Shown here piece after piece: positions 1 through 7,872 of a DNA stretch of 47,767 nucleotides. This DNA comes from Bryobacteraceae bacterium CoA2 C42 (GTDB lineage Bacteria; Acidobacteriota; Terriglobia; Bryobacterales; Bryobacteraceae). The translations under genes and the position numbers were made by a program. Numbering within the stretch: position 1 is the stretch's first letter; each line of letters opens with the position of its first letter. The notes beneath the pieces were generated by a model. That model searched no databases. It was given only the letters and a program-made list of their open reading frames with translations, and was not told the DNA's origin. The stretch covers positions 1 to 47,767 of the forward strand of contig JAINDL010000048.1 in assembly GCA_019931245.1 (NCBI GenBank), read 5' to 3'.

Positions 1-1
1 C

Positions 2-367
2 GACGCAGTGCAGCGGCCTCGCCCCCCCGGCGCCCCCGCCCCCCGCCCCCCGCAGCCTCCCCGCCTGCCCCTCGGCGGCCCCACCCCGCCCCGCCCCCAC
101 CTCCTCGTCCACGTCCGCGACCGCGGCCCCGGCATCCCCCCCGCCGACCTCGAACATCTCTTTGAACCCTTCTACCGCGGCGAACGCGCCAAAGCCGACC
201 ACCTCCGCGGCACCGGCCTCGGCCTCAGCCTCGTCGCCGAAATCGCCCGCGCCCACGGCGGCGCCATCACAGCCCAAAATCTCCCCGCCGGCGGCGCCGA
301 GTTCACCCTCCGCCTCCCCGCCGCCCTCCCGGAGCAATATGACGAATTCGCACATCCTGCTCGTTGA
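2..367 (+). CDS. Sensor histidine kinase, C-terminal fragment
   Basis: This is the 3' end of a two-component sensor kinase whose start lies before the window. The visible part is the C-terminal half of the HATPase_c ATP-binding domain: an N/G1-type box DRGPGIP, the F box around LFEPFYRG, the G2 box GTGLGLSL and the closing strand GGAEFTLRLP. The segment before it is proline-rich with C-rich codons, so the start of the domain is hard to judge. The gene overlaps the following response regulator by 29 bases, which indicates a co-transcribed cognate pair with the kinase gene first. The input domain and phospho-acceptor His are outside the window. Confidence 0.85.
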   Translation, partial: DAVQRPRPPGAPAPRPPQPPRLPLGGPTPPRPHLLVHVRDRGPGIPPADLEHLFEPFYRGERAKADHLRGTGLGLSLVAEIARAHGGAITAQNLPAGGAEFTLRLPAALPEQYDEFAHPAR

Positions 368-1028
368 AGACGAACCCGATATCGCCCTCATCATCGCCGA
401 CCTCCTCTCCGCCCAGGGCCACCACGTCGCCCACGCCGCCACCGGACCCGACGGCCTCCGCGCCGCCACCAACCACCGCTACGACCTCCTCATCCTCGAC
501 GTCATGCTCCCCGGCCTCGACGGCTTCGCCCTCTGCCAAAAAATGCGCCAGCAAGGCTTCGACGGCGGCATACTCATGCTCACCGCCCGCGGCCAGGTCG
601 CCGACCGCGTCCAGGGCCTCCACCTCGGCGCCGACGACTACCTCGCCAAACCCTTCGACCCCCACGAACTCACCGCCCGCGTCACCGCCCTCCTCCGCCG
701 CATGGGCAAAGAAGCCCTCACCCCCGTCACCCGCTTCCAGTTCGGCCCCGTCTCCGTCGATTTCTCCGTCCCCGCCGTCCACCGCCACGGCGCCCCCGTC
801 AACCTCGCCGCCAAAGAGATGCAGCTCCTCCGCTGCCTCATCGATCACCGCGGCCAGGTCCTCACCCGCGAATGGCTCCTCACCCAGGTCTGGAGCCACC
901 AGCCCTTCATCACCCCCCGCACCGTCGACGTCCACATCGCCTGGCTCCGCCAAAAACTCGAAGAGGAACCCCAAACCCCCAAACATATCCTCACCGTCCG
1001 CGGCGAAGGCTACCGCTTCACCGGCTGA
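339..1028 (+). CDS. OmpR/PhoB-family DNA-binding response regulator
   Basis: A 229-residue regulator with an N-terminal receiver domain (acidic pocket VEDE near residue 10, phospho-acceptor Asp54 in LILDVMLPG, conserved Lys in LAKPF) and a C-terminal winged-helix trans_reg_C domain (ending RTVDVHIAWLRQKL ... TVRGEGYRF). It should be phosphorylated by the kinase encoded just upstream and then bind promoter DNA. The ATG at 339 was chosen because GGAG lies 5 bases ahead and the receiver begins immediately after; the open frame continues upstream inside the kinase gene but encodes low-complexity sequence there. The target genes cannot be read from the window. Confidence 0.93.
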   Translation: MTNSHILLVEDEPDIALIIADLLSAQGHHVAHAATGPDGLRAATNHRYDLLILDVMLPGLDGFALCQKMRQQGFDGGILMLTARGQVADRVQGLHLGADDYLAKPFDPHELTARVTALLRRMGKEALTPVTRFQFGPVSVDFSVPAVHRHGAPVNLAAKEMQLLRCLIDHRGQVLTREWLLTQVWSHQPFITPRTVDVHIAWLRQKLEEEPQTPKHILTVRGEGYRFTG

Positions 1029-1052
1029 CCCCAACGCGATAAGCTGACAATC

Positions 1053-1436
1053 GTGAAGCTCCCCGAAACCATCCACGTCCCCGCCCTCCCCCCCGGCAAC
1101 CACACCTACCACCAGGCCACCCGCCTCGGCGACCTCCTGTTCGTCTCCGGCCAGCTCGGCATCCATCCCGCCACCGGCGAACTCGTCCCCGGCGGCCAGG
1201 TCGCCGAATACCGCCAGGCCCTCGCCAACATCAAAACCATACTCGAAGCCGCCGGTAGCAGCCTCGCCCAGGTCGCCAAAACCACGGTGTATATGACCAA
1301 CGTCGACGAACTCGCCGAACTCAACGCCCTCTACGCCGAATACTTCCCCCACGCCCCCGCCAAGACCGGCGTCGAAGTCCGCCGCCTCTCCTCCCGCGCC
1401 CACATCGAAATCGAAGTCATCGCCTCCGCCGTCTAA
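1053..1436 (+). CDS. RidA/YjgF/UK114-family protein (catalytic Arg replaced by Lys)
   Basis: A 127-residue cytosolic protein of the Rid family, with the usual pattern GDLLFVSGQLGI, an internal region around NIKTILEAAGSS and the C-terminal EIEVIAS strand. True RidA enzymes hydrolyse reactive enamine/imine intermediates and need an arginine (Arg105 in E. coli, in PARSCVEV). At the aligned position this protein reads PAKTGVEV, so the residue is Lys; Rid subfamilies lacking this Arg are not known imine deaminases. The start is GTG at 1053. The stop overlaps the start of the next gene by one base (TAATG), so the two are translationally coupled. A second Rid-family gene that keeps the Arg lies at 38605-39024. 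Confidence 0.9.
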   Translation: MKLPETIHVPALPPGNHTYHQATRLGDLLFVSGQLGIHPATGELVPGGQVAEYRQALANIKTILEAAGSSLAQVAKTTVYMTNVDELAELNALYAEYFPHAPAKTGVEVRRLSSRAHIEIEVIASAV

Positions 1437-2053
1437 TGCCCTTCGACCCCGCCACCGACCTGGTGATTCTCGCTACCGTCGACGCCGCCGTCGCCCAGTC
1501 CCACGCCCAGGCCGGCAAATGGATCGCCTGCCGCCCCGGCTGCAGCGAATGCTGCTCGGTCCTGTTCCCCATCACGCTCCAGGACGCCGCCCGCCTCCAC
1601 CGCGGCCGCCTCGCCGCCCCGCCCGCCGTCCGCGCCGATATCGAGCAGCGCGCCCGCCAACTCTGGCAGCGCATCGAACCCGACTTCCCCGGCGACCCCG
1701 CCTCCGGCCTCTTCCGCGCGAACGACGAATGGCAGGAGTGGTTCCTCACCCGCCACAAAGGCCACCCCTGCCCCGTCGTCGACCCCGCCACCGGCGCCTG
1801 CCGCCTCTACGAACACCGCCCCGTCGCCTGCCGCCTCTACGGTCATCTCATCCAAATCGGCGACGAACCCCAAACCATCTGCCACTACTGCTTCCGCGGC
1901 GCCACCCCGGCCCAGATCGAGGCGGCCCGCGTCCACGTCCCCCTCGCGGCCGTCAATCAGGACCCCCTCGACCCCGGCGAAACCCTCATCACCCGCGTCC
2001 TCGCTACTGCGGAATGGCCGCCATCCAATACCCCGGACGCAACCGCACCATAA
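1436..2053 (+). CDS. YkgJ-type cysteine-cluster protein
   Basis: A 205-residue protein with the CxxCxxCC-like N-terminal cluster (CRPGCSECCS, about residues 32-41) and later cysteines in TGACRLYEHRPVACRLYG and ICHYCF, the arrangement of the YkgJ/UPF0153 family of putative zinc or iron-sulfur cluster proteins of unknown function. It is coupled to the upstream Rid-family gene by a TAATG overlap. The last 17 or so codons, from about 2002, lie inside a repeat that copies the 3' end of the convergent VWFA gene, so the C-terminal tail is probably not ancestral. The family assignment rests on Cys spacing and is fairly secure; the biochemical role is unknown. Confidence 0.85.
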   Translation: MPFDPATDLVILATVDAAVAQSHAQAGKWIACRPGCSECCSVLFPITLQDAARLHRGRLAAPPAVRADIEQRARQLWQRIEPDFPGDPASGLFRANDEWQEWFLTRHKGHPCPVVDPATGACRLYEHRPVACRLYGHLIQIGDEPQTICHYCFRGATPAQIEAARVHVPLAAVNQDPLDPGETLITRVLATAEWPPSNTPDATAP

Positions 2054-2250
2054 CTCCCGCGCACCACCCGACCGAGCCTCGCCCCACCGCCCCCCCCACT
2101 CCTCCCCGCTACCGCGCAACAGCCACCCGCCAGACCCCCGGCCGCAACCGCGCTCGGACTCCCCGCCCCCACCCAACCGCGAATCACCCCGCCGCCTCTG
2201 CCCCTTCCCGCTACTGCGGAATGGCCGCCATCCAGTACCCCGGACGCGTC
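2002..2250. repeat. Degenerate tandem repeat of the VWFA gene 3' end (period about 105/102 bp)
   Basis: Three related copies begin at 2002, 2107 and 2209. The copy at 2209 is the genuine end of the minus-strand VWFA gene (codons for RPGYWMAAIPQ and stop). The copy at 2002 matches it over about 39 bases with one mismatch; the copy at 2107 is more decayed (about 35 of 46 positions match the first). The sequence after each core, up to the next copy, is also similar between copies 1 and 2. The 157 bases between 2054 and 2210 hold only this repeat, C-rich and with no gene seen. The repeat overlaps the last codons of the YkgJ-type gene. Confidence 0.75.
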
Positions 2251-3302
2251 CGCACCTTCAACCCCGTCCGCAAAACATCCACCGTAATCTGGTGAAATCC
2301 ACCCTCTTCCGTATTGTTCGGCGAATAGCTGATCAGATACTGGCTGTGCAGCTCCTGCCCGATGTCGGCAATCACCCGCTCGAGATCCTTGTAGGTCAGG
2401 AAGGAACGCTCCGTCCCACCGGTGAACTTCGTGAACACCTCCAGCTGGTTGTCCACGAAAATGCTCTTCACCTGCCGCAGAATCTCCACCGCCAGCGGCA
2501 CCACGTTGCCGTTATAAATCCCCGTCTGCTGGCTGATCGTCTCCGGCGTCGCCAGCGCCCCGGCCGGCAGGTGGCGCGCCCCCACCGGCAGCGGATCCGG
2601 CCGCGGCGGCTGCGCCTTCGTCAACAGCGAAGTCACCAGGCGATTGATGTTCACCGAATAAACGGCAATGTTGCCAAACTGCAGATCGAGCAGCGCCTGC
2701 CGTGTCTTCGCCTCGCTGCCTTTGTCCCGCGTCTCGGCAATCAGCAAAACCACCTTCCGGTGATCCGCCGGCCGGTTCCGCAGCATCCGCGCCGCCATCA
2801 CCACCGCATCGTTCATTGCCGAAGTCGTCGACCCGGCGTTGATCTTCGTCAAGGCTTTCTTGAACAGCGCCCCGTCGTTCGTGAAATCCTGCATCACGCG
2901 GACCCGGTGATCAAAGGCGAGAATCGCCGCCTGCCCCTTCTCGCCCAGCACGAGATTCTCAAGCAGCGGGCCAATCTGTTTGATCTTATCGAGCACCGGC
3001 TCGACGGTATTGTTCGCCTGAATGCAAACCACAATCTCCAGCGGCTGAAACGCCAGGTCCACCCGCAGCTTCTGCTCCTTGCCCCGGTCCACCAGCCGGA
3101 ACTCGTGCGGCTGAATGTCGCTCACGTACCGCCCGTCCTGGTCGGTCACTGTCGTCGGCGCCACCACGAACCGCACAAACGTGCGAATGGTCGCCAGCCC
3201 CTCCTGCTCTTCCGGGGTGAGGGCCGGCGCGGGTGGCTTCTCCTGCCCAAGCAAAGGCGCGCCCAAGGCGAGCGAAGAGAATATCCGGCGGGTCAGGCTC
3301 AT
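2211..3302 (-). CDS. VWFA-related acidobacterial exported protein (TIGR03436 type)
   Basis: A 363-residue protein with a signal-like N terminus (MSLTRRIFSSLALGAPLLGQ), a short beta segment containing VTDQDGRYVSDIQPHEF, a von Willebrand factor A-like domain from about residue 80 to 270, and the lineage-typical end QYLISYSPNN ... VRTRPGYW. Acidobacteria carry many paralogues of this family; the function is unknown, probably extracytoplasmic adhesion or assembly. The canonical MIDAS DxSxS is not present: the expected position reads VVCIQANNTV, so metal binding is doubtful. It lies 13 bases behind moaC on the same strand and probably shares that transcript. Copies of its 3' end lie immediately downstream. 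Confidence 0.88.
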   Translation of the reverse strand: MSLTRRIFSSLALGAPLLGQEKPPAPALTPEEQEGLATIRTFVRFVVAPTTVTDQDGRYVSDIQPHEFRLVDRGKEQKLRVDLAFQPLEIVVCIQANNTVEPVLDKIKQIGPLLENLVLGEKGQAAILAFDHRVRVMQDFTNDGALFKKALTKINAGSTTSAMNDAVVMAARMLRNRPADHRKVVLLIAETRDKGSEAKTRQALLDLQFGNIAVYSVNINRLVTSLLTKAQPPRPDPLPVGARHLPAGALATPETISQQTGIYNGNVVPLAVEILRQVKSIFVDNQLEVFTKFTGGTERSFLTYKDLERVIADIGQELHSQYLISYSPNNTEEGGFHQITVDVLRTGLKVRTRPGYWMAAIPQ

Positions 3303-3315
3303 AGCTACTCTGATG

Positions 3316-3798
3316 TTACCGCTTTGCTTTGGGTTTCACCCGGCTCCACACCCCGGACTTCCCCCCGGTCTTCTCAACGAGGTAAACGTCCTGAATCTCA
3401 ATCCCCTTATCGAGCGCCTTCGTCATGTCATAAACGGTCAGCGCCGCCACGCTCGCCGCCGTCAACGCCTCCATCTCGACGCCCGTCTGCCCCGCCGTCA
3501 CCGCCAGCGTCGTAATCGCAATCCCCTTCGCCCCCGGCGTCAGTTCCACCTCCACGTGCGTCAGCGCCAGCGGATGACACATCGGGATCAGCTCCCCGGT
3601 CTTCTTGGCCGCCAGAATCCCTGCCACCCGCGCCACCTCCAGCGGATCGCCCTTTGGGTTGCTTTTCAACTCGGCCAGCACCGCCCCGCTCATCTTCACA
3701 AAAGCGTGCGCCCGCGCCGTCCGCTGCGTCACCGCCTTCCCCGTCACGTCCACCATCCGCGCCTGCCCCGCCGCGTCATAATGCGAAAGCTTACTCAT
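3316..3798 (-). CDS. moaC: Cyclic pyranopterin monophosphate synthase MoaC
   Basis: A 160-residue protein, the normal MoaC length. MoaC converts the MoaA product (3',8-cyclo-7,8-dihydro-GTP) into cyclic pyranopterin monophosphate in molybdenum cofactor synthesis. Recognisable elements are the N-terminal [16 protein letters not shown] (about residues 66-77), [11 protein letters not shown] and [10 protein letters not shown], which carries the conserved Asp/Lys pair, ending in the family-typical EKTGGKSG. It follows moeA on the minus strand after a 254-base gap filled by repeats, and precedes the VWFA gene by 13 bases. The ATG at 3798 overlaps, by ATGA, the end of an open frame that continues the moeA frame through the repeats. 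Confidence 0.96.
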   Translation of the reverse strand: MSKLSHYDAAGQARMVDVTGKAVTQRTARAHAFVKMSGAVLAELKSNPKGDPLEVARVAGILAAKKTGELIPMCHPLALTHVEVELTPGAKGIAITTLAVTAGQTGVEMEALTAASVAALTVYDMTKALDKGIEIQDVYLVEKTGGKSGVWSRVKPKAKR

Positions 3799-4052
3799 AT
3801 CTTCCTCTCAATCCTAACCATCGTCGCCCGCCCCGCATCCGCCACCACAAACACGCCCCCGCACCAGACCGGCACGTCCCCCCCATCCCGCTTCCACACC
3901 GGACGCTCCCCCTCCCCCGGCCAACACACCTCCCGCCCCGCATCCACGAACACAAACACGCCTCCCCGCACCAGACCCGGCACGTCCCCCCATCCCGCTT
4001 CCAAACCGGACGCTCCCCCTCCCCCGGCCACCACCCCCACCCTTCCCCCGCC
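3795..4052 (-). repeat. Two degenerate copies of the moeA 3' end between moeA and moaC
   Basis: The moeA-moaC gap holds two tandem units of about 105 bp (anchor positions 3827 and 3932 on the + strand) that resemble each other closely, with small indels, and both resemble the last 35 codons of moeA (about 4079-4185). Read in the moeA frame past its TGA, the region stays open down to a TGA at 3795-3797. It encodes motifs GDVP, VFVF/VFVV and WPGE that mirror GDVP, VFVV and LPGE of the MoeA C terminus. Its final TGA overlaps the moaC ATG. Indels inside the units shift parts of the copies out of frame, so they look like decayed duplications rather than a working domain. Confidence 0.75.
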
Positions 4053-5234
4053 TCATAAAATCGGCAAAACCTCAATCTCTTCCCCCGGCAAGTACACATC
4101 CCGCTCCGGGTCCGTCACCACAAATACATTCGCCCGCGCCAGCGCCGGCACATCCCCCGACCCCGAATACCGCACCGGAAACACCCCCGTCCCCCGCATC
4201 TCCGCCGGCAAAAACCGCGTCAACCCCGGCTTCAGCCGCAGCTCCCCCTGCAGCGTCCCCATCCATCGCACCCCCTCCCCCTCCGTCTCCCCCCCCAACC
4301 GCGCCACCGCCACCCGCGCCACCGCCGCAAACGTCACCATCGTCGACGCCGGATTCCCCGGCAGACCAAAGAAATACCGCCCCCGCGCCTGACCAAACAC
4401 CAACGGCTGCCCCGGCTGCATCCGCACCCGCGTAAAGAAAAACTCCGCCCCGTACTCCGCCAGCACCGTCTCCACCAGGTCATACTTACCCGCCGAAACC
4501 CCGCCCGAAAGCAGCAGCAGATCCTGCTCCAAACCCTCCGCAATCCGCCGCCGCGTATCCGCCAGATTGTCCTTGGCCACCGGCAGCACCGTCGGAATCC
4601 CCCCCGCCTGCCAAACCTGCGCCGCCACCGAATACGAGTTCGAATTCCGCACCTGCTCCGCCGCCGGCGCCGCCTCCACCCCCACCACCTCATCCCCCGT
4701 CGCCAGAATCGCCACCCGCGGCCGCCGGTACACCAGCACCTCAGCCTGCCCCACCGTCGCCAGCATCGCGATATGGTTGCTCCGCAGCCGCACCCCGGCC
4801 TCCACCACCACCTGCCCCGCCCGCGCATCGCATCCCGCCGGCGTCCAGTGGTCCCCGCTCATCTGCCGCCGCTCCGTCGTCATTACCCCCTCGGCCAGCG
4901 TCGCGTGCTCCACCATCACCACGCAGTCCGCCCCCGCCGGCATCGGCGCCCCCGTCATGATCTCTACGCACTCCCCCGGCCCCACCTCCCCCGCGAAACT
5001 CCCCCCCGCCCGCACCTCCCCCACCACCCGGAACGCCCCCGGCAGCTCCGCCGCCCGCAACGCATACCCATCCCGGATGCTCCGCGCCACCGGCGGATAC
5101 GCCCGGTCCGCGCTCACCGGCGCCGCCAACACCCGCCCCGCCGCCTCCAGCAACGGCACCCGCTCAGCCTCCCCCAGCGCCTGCACGCGCGACCGAACCG
5201 CCTCCACCGCGTCTGAATAAATCAATGCTTCCAC
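4053..5234 (-). CDS. moeA: Molybdopterin molybdenumtransferase MoeA
   Basis: A 393-residue protein, close to the family length of about 400. MoeA inserts molybdate into adenylylated molybdopterin in the last step of molybdenum cofactor synthesis. Visible signatures are SIRDGYAL near residue 50, EIMTGAPMPAGAD around 90-103, ILATGDEV near 177, LLSGGVSAGKYD around 242-253, and FGLPGNPAS around 287-295, followed by the small C-terminal beta domain. The start is uncertain: GTG at 5234 overlaps the divergent amidase start by 10 bases, and a TTG four codons later (5222) has a GGAAG just ahead. It probably forms one transcript with moaC. Two degenerate copies of its last 35 codons lie downstream. Confidence 0.95.
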   Translation of the reverse strand: MEALIYSDAVEAVRSRVQALGEAERVPLLEAAGRVLAAPVSADRAYPPVARSIRDGYALRAAELPGAFRVVGEVRAGGSFAGEVGPGECVEIMTGAPMPAGADCVVMVEHATLAEGVMTTERRQMSGDHWTPAGCDARAGQVVVEAGVRLRSNHIAMLATVGQAEVLVYRRPRVAILATGDEVVGVEAAPAAEQVRNSNSYSVAAQVWQAGGIPTVLPVAKDNLADTRRRIAEGLEQDLLLLSGGVSAGKYDLVETVLAEYGAEFFFTRVRMQPGQPLVFGQARGRYFFGLPGNPASTMVTFAAVARVAVARLGGETEGEGVRWMGTLQGELRLKPGLTRFLPAEMRGTGVFPVRYSGSGDVPALARANVFVVTDPERDVYLPGEEIEVLPIL

Positions 5235-6559
5235 TCTTTGAGTCTAATGGAGAAGTGAACCAGCTCCCCCTCCACCACCAACTCGCCGGCATCCGCGAAA
5301 AACAGTGGAGCCCCCGCGAACTCTGGGAAGCCCACCGCCGCGAATCCGACCCCTGCAACGCCTTCGTCTCCCGCTTCGACGACTTCGTCGAGCCCCCGCC
5401 CGGCCCCCTCCACGGCGCCATGCTCACCGTCAAAGACTCCCTCCACCTCGCCGGCCTCCCCACCTCCTGCGGCTCCCGCTACCCCCTCGCCCCCCGCCCC
5501 GCCCGCGATGCCGCCGCCGTCGCCAAACTCAAAGCCGCCGGCGCCACCATCCTCGGCAAAACCAACTGCCCCGAATTCCTCGCCAACTACGAAACCGATA
5601 ACGCCCTCACCGGCTTCACCGCCAACCCCTGGGACCGCTCCCGCTCCGCCGGCGGCTCCTCGGGCGGCGAAGCCGCCGCCATCGCCTCCGGCCTCAGCGC
5701 CGGCGGACTCGGCAGCGACGGCGGCGGCTCCATCCGCCTCCCCGCCCACTTCTGCGGCATCGCCGGCCTCAAACCCACCCCCGGACGCATCTCCGCCGTC
5801 GGCCACGTCCCGGAAATCGCCCACCCCGGCGGCCTCCTCGGCGTCGTCGGCCCCATGGCCCGCTCCGTCGCCGACCTCCAGCTCCTGTTCGACGTCCTCG
5901 CCGGCTACGACCCCGCCGATCCCTTCTCCGTCCCCTTCACCCCCCGGCCCTTCAGCCTCCGCGGCCTCCGCATCGGCGTCGTCGAATCCTTCCCCATGAC
6001 CCCGGAAACCGCCGCGGCCCTCCGCCAGGCCGCCGATCTCCTCGGCGGAACTGAAATATTTAATTTCAGTGGCTTCGTTTCGTCAAGTGCCTGCTGGCAC
6101 TTCTTTTTCAACGTCTTAACCGACCCCTTCAAACGCGAAATCATCGCCACCAACCCCGAACTCGCCCACTGGACCGGCCGCGAACTCCTCATCGAGCCCC
6201 CCGCCCAACCCTCCGGCGTCGACGTCGTCAAACAGCTCGCCCTCCGCGACAAGCTCCGCGCCGCCCTCCTCCGCCAAATGGAAGACGTCCCCGTCCTCCT
6301 CGCCCCCGCCTGCGCCGTCACCGCCTTCCGCCCCCGCGAACGAAACTGGAACGGCATCACCCTCGCCGATGCCATGTCCTGCCTCACTCCGTTTAACCTA
6401 TTGGGTATGCCCGCCCTCACCGTCCCCTTCGCCCTGTCGAGCGAAGGACTCCCCCTCGGCCTCCAACTCATCGCCCGCCCCTACTGCGAAGAACTCCTCC
6501 TCGCCGTCGGCCAACAACTCGAAGAACTCCGTGGATCAGACCTATGCGAACTCTCTTAA
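5225..6559 (+). CDS. Amidase signature family hydrolase
   Basis: A 444-residue serine hydrolase of the amidase-signature family, which cleaves carboxamide bonds with a Ser-cisSer-Lys triad. The lysine sits in MLTVKDSLH (about residue 63), the glycine/serine-rich signature is AGGSSGGEAAAI with the nucleophile in GSDGGGSIRLPA, and the C-terminal part shows GMPALTVPF and GLPLGLQLIA. The substrate cannot be predicted. The start may be ATG 5225 or GTG 5255 (behind GGAG). An AT-rich stretch at 6051-6108 inside the gene carries two inverted repeats, the second followed by a T run. The 3' end overlaps the first M16 peptidase gene by 16 bases. Confidence 0.92.
   Translation: MLPLFESNGEVNQLPLHHQLAGIREKQWSPRELWEAHRRESDPCNAFVSRFDDFVEPPPGPLHGAMLTVKDSLHLAGLPTSCGSRYPLAPRPARDAAAVAKLKAAGATILGKTNCPEFLANYETDNALTGFTANPWDRSRSAGGSSGGEAAAIASGLSAGGLGSDGGGSIRLPAHFCGIAGLKPTPGRISAVGHVPEIAHPGGLLGVVGPMARSVADLQLLFDVLAGYDPADPFSVPFTPRPFSLRGLRIGVVESFPMTPETAAALRQAADLLGGTEIFNFSGFVSSSACWHFFFNVLTDPFKREIIATNPELAHWTGRELLIEPPAQPSGVDVVKQLALRDKLRAALLRQMEDVPVLLAPACAVTAFRPRERNWNGITLADAMSCLTPFNLLGMPALTVPFALSSEGLPLGLQLIARPYCEELLLAVGQQLEELRGSDLCELS
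6085..6108 (+). terminator. Terminator-like hairpin inside the amidase gene
   Basis: The sequence AAGTGCC-TGCT-GGCACTT (6085-6102) forms a perfect 7-bp stem with a 4-base loop and is followed by CTTTTTC (6103-6109), the layout of an intrinsic terminator on the + strand. A second perfect inverted repeat, CTGAAAT-ATTTA-ATTTCAG, lies at 6051-6069. Both are inside the coding sequence of the amidase, whose reading frame stays intact. Whether transcription is attenuated here is not known. Confidence 0.4.
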
Positions 6560-7872
6560 CGCTCCTCCTCGCCGCCGGCGCCTACGCCGCGCCCCCCTCG
6601 AAAATCTTCCCCTACGGCTACGACCTCTACGACCTCCCAAACGGTCTCCGCCTCCTCACCATCCCCACCGACTTCCCCAACATCGTCTCCCTCTACACCG
6701 TCGTCAGCGTCGGCTCCCGCCACGAAGTCGAACCCGGCAAATCCGGCTTCGCCCACTTCTTTGAACACTGCATGTTCCGCGGCACCAAACGCTTCCCCCC
6801 GCAAAAATGGGAGGCCGTCATGAAAGCCGCCGGCGCCGCCACCAACGCCTACACCAGCGACGACCTCACCGTCTACCACGCCACCTTCGACAAGTCCGGC
6901 CTCGAATCCATCCTCGACCTCGAAGCCGACCGCTTCCAGAACCTCGAATACTCAGAAAGCGCCTTCCGCACCGAAGCCCTCGCCGTCAACGGCGAGTACA
7001 ACAAAAACAGCTCCGAACCCGCCCAACAGCTCATCGAAAAACTCCGCGCCACCGCCTTCGACCGCCACACCTACCGCCACACCACCATGGGCTTCCTCGC
7101 CGACATCAAGGACATGCCCAACCAGTTCGCCTACTCCAAACAGTTCTTCGACCGCTTCTACCGCCCCGAAAACGTCACCCTCGTCCTCGCCGGCGACCTC
7201 GACCCCAAGCAGGTCCGCACCATGGTCGAAAAATACTGGGGCCCGTGGAAGAAAGGCGCCGTCGCCCCCCAAATCCCCGTCGAACCACCCCAAACCGCCG
7301 AACGCAAAGCCCACGTCCCCTGGCCTACCCCCACCCTGCCCTGGATGATGATCGGCTACAAAGTCCCCGCCTTTGCCGAAAACATGCGCGACGCCGCCGC
7401 CCTCGACCTCATCGCCTCCCTCGCCCTCGGCCGCAACTCCCCGCTCTATAAAAAGCTCCTCCTCGAAGACCAGACTAACGACGTCCTCCAGGGCGGCTAC
7501 GAAAACCACGCCGACCCCTTCCTCTTCCTCGTCTACGCCCGCCTCAAAAAGGAAACCGACCTGCCCGCCGTCCAGGACGCCATCATCTCCACCCTCAACG
7601 GCTTCAAAGACAACCTCGTCGATGCCCAACGCCTCGAAGCCGTCAAAAGCAACCTCCGCTACAGCTTCGCCCTCGGCCTCGATAACAGCGAAGCCATCGC
7701 CGCCAACCTCGCCGGCTTCATCGCCCTCACCCGCACCCCGGAAACTCTCAACCAGGTCTACGACCTCTACGCCTCGCTCACCCCGGAAGACCTCCGCGCC
7801 GTCGCCCGCAAATACTTCGTCGCCTCCGGGCGCACCATCGTCACCCTCACCCATCAGAAGGAGGCCAAATGA
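6544..7872 (+). CDS. M16-family zinc metallopeptidase, catalytically intact subunit
   Basis: A 442-residue exported protein (signal MRTLLTLLLAAGAYA, cleavage likely after AYA). It carries the inverted zinc motif HxxEH as HFFEH (about residues 74-78) with the downstream ligand Glu in the EALAVNGEYNKN region, and the pitrilysin fold continues through a second, inactive-type repeat. M16 proteases degrade peptides inside a closed chamber, often as heterodimers of an active and an inactive chain. That arrangement is seen here because the next gene, overlapping by 4 bases, encodes an M16 relative without the zinc motif. It overlaps the amidase gene by 16 bases, suggesting a four-gene transcript. 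Confidence 0.94.
   Translation: MRTLLTLLLAAGAYAAPPSKIFPYGYDLYDLPNGLRLLTIPTDFPNIVSLYTVVSVGSRHEVEPGKSGFAHFFEHCMFRGTKRFPPQKWEAVMKAAGAATNAYTSDDLTVYHATFDKSGLESILDLEADRFQNLEYSESAFRTEALAVNGEYNKNSSEPAQQLIEKLRATAFDRHTYRHTTMGFLADIKDMPNQFAYSKQFFDRFYRPENVTLVLAGDLDPKQVRTMVEKYWGPWKKGAVAPQIPVEPPQTAERKAHVPWPTPTLPWMMIGYKVPAFAENMRDAAALDLIASLALGRNSPLYKKLLLEDQTNDVLQGGYENHADPFLFLVYARLKKETDLPAVQDAIISTLNGFKDNLVDAQRLEAVKSNLRYSFALGLDNSEAIAANLAGFIALTRTPETLNQVYDLYASLTPEDLRAVARKYFVASGRTIVTLTHQKEAK

Noticed and set aside
303-1403. Long open frame on the minus strand opposite the regulator and Rid-family genes
   Set aside because: Gly/Glu/Ala-rich mirror of C-rich coding DNA with no domain; extreme strand bias removes stop codons from antisense frames throughout the window.
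3115-4392. 425-codon + strand open frame across moaC and the repeat region
   Set aside because: Antisense to moaC and moeA and built of Pro/Arg/Thr low complexity; no ribosome site or domain.
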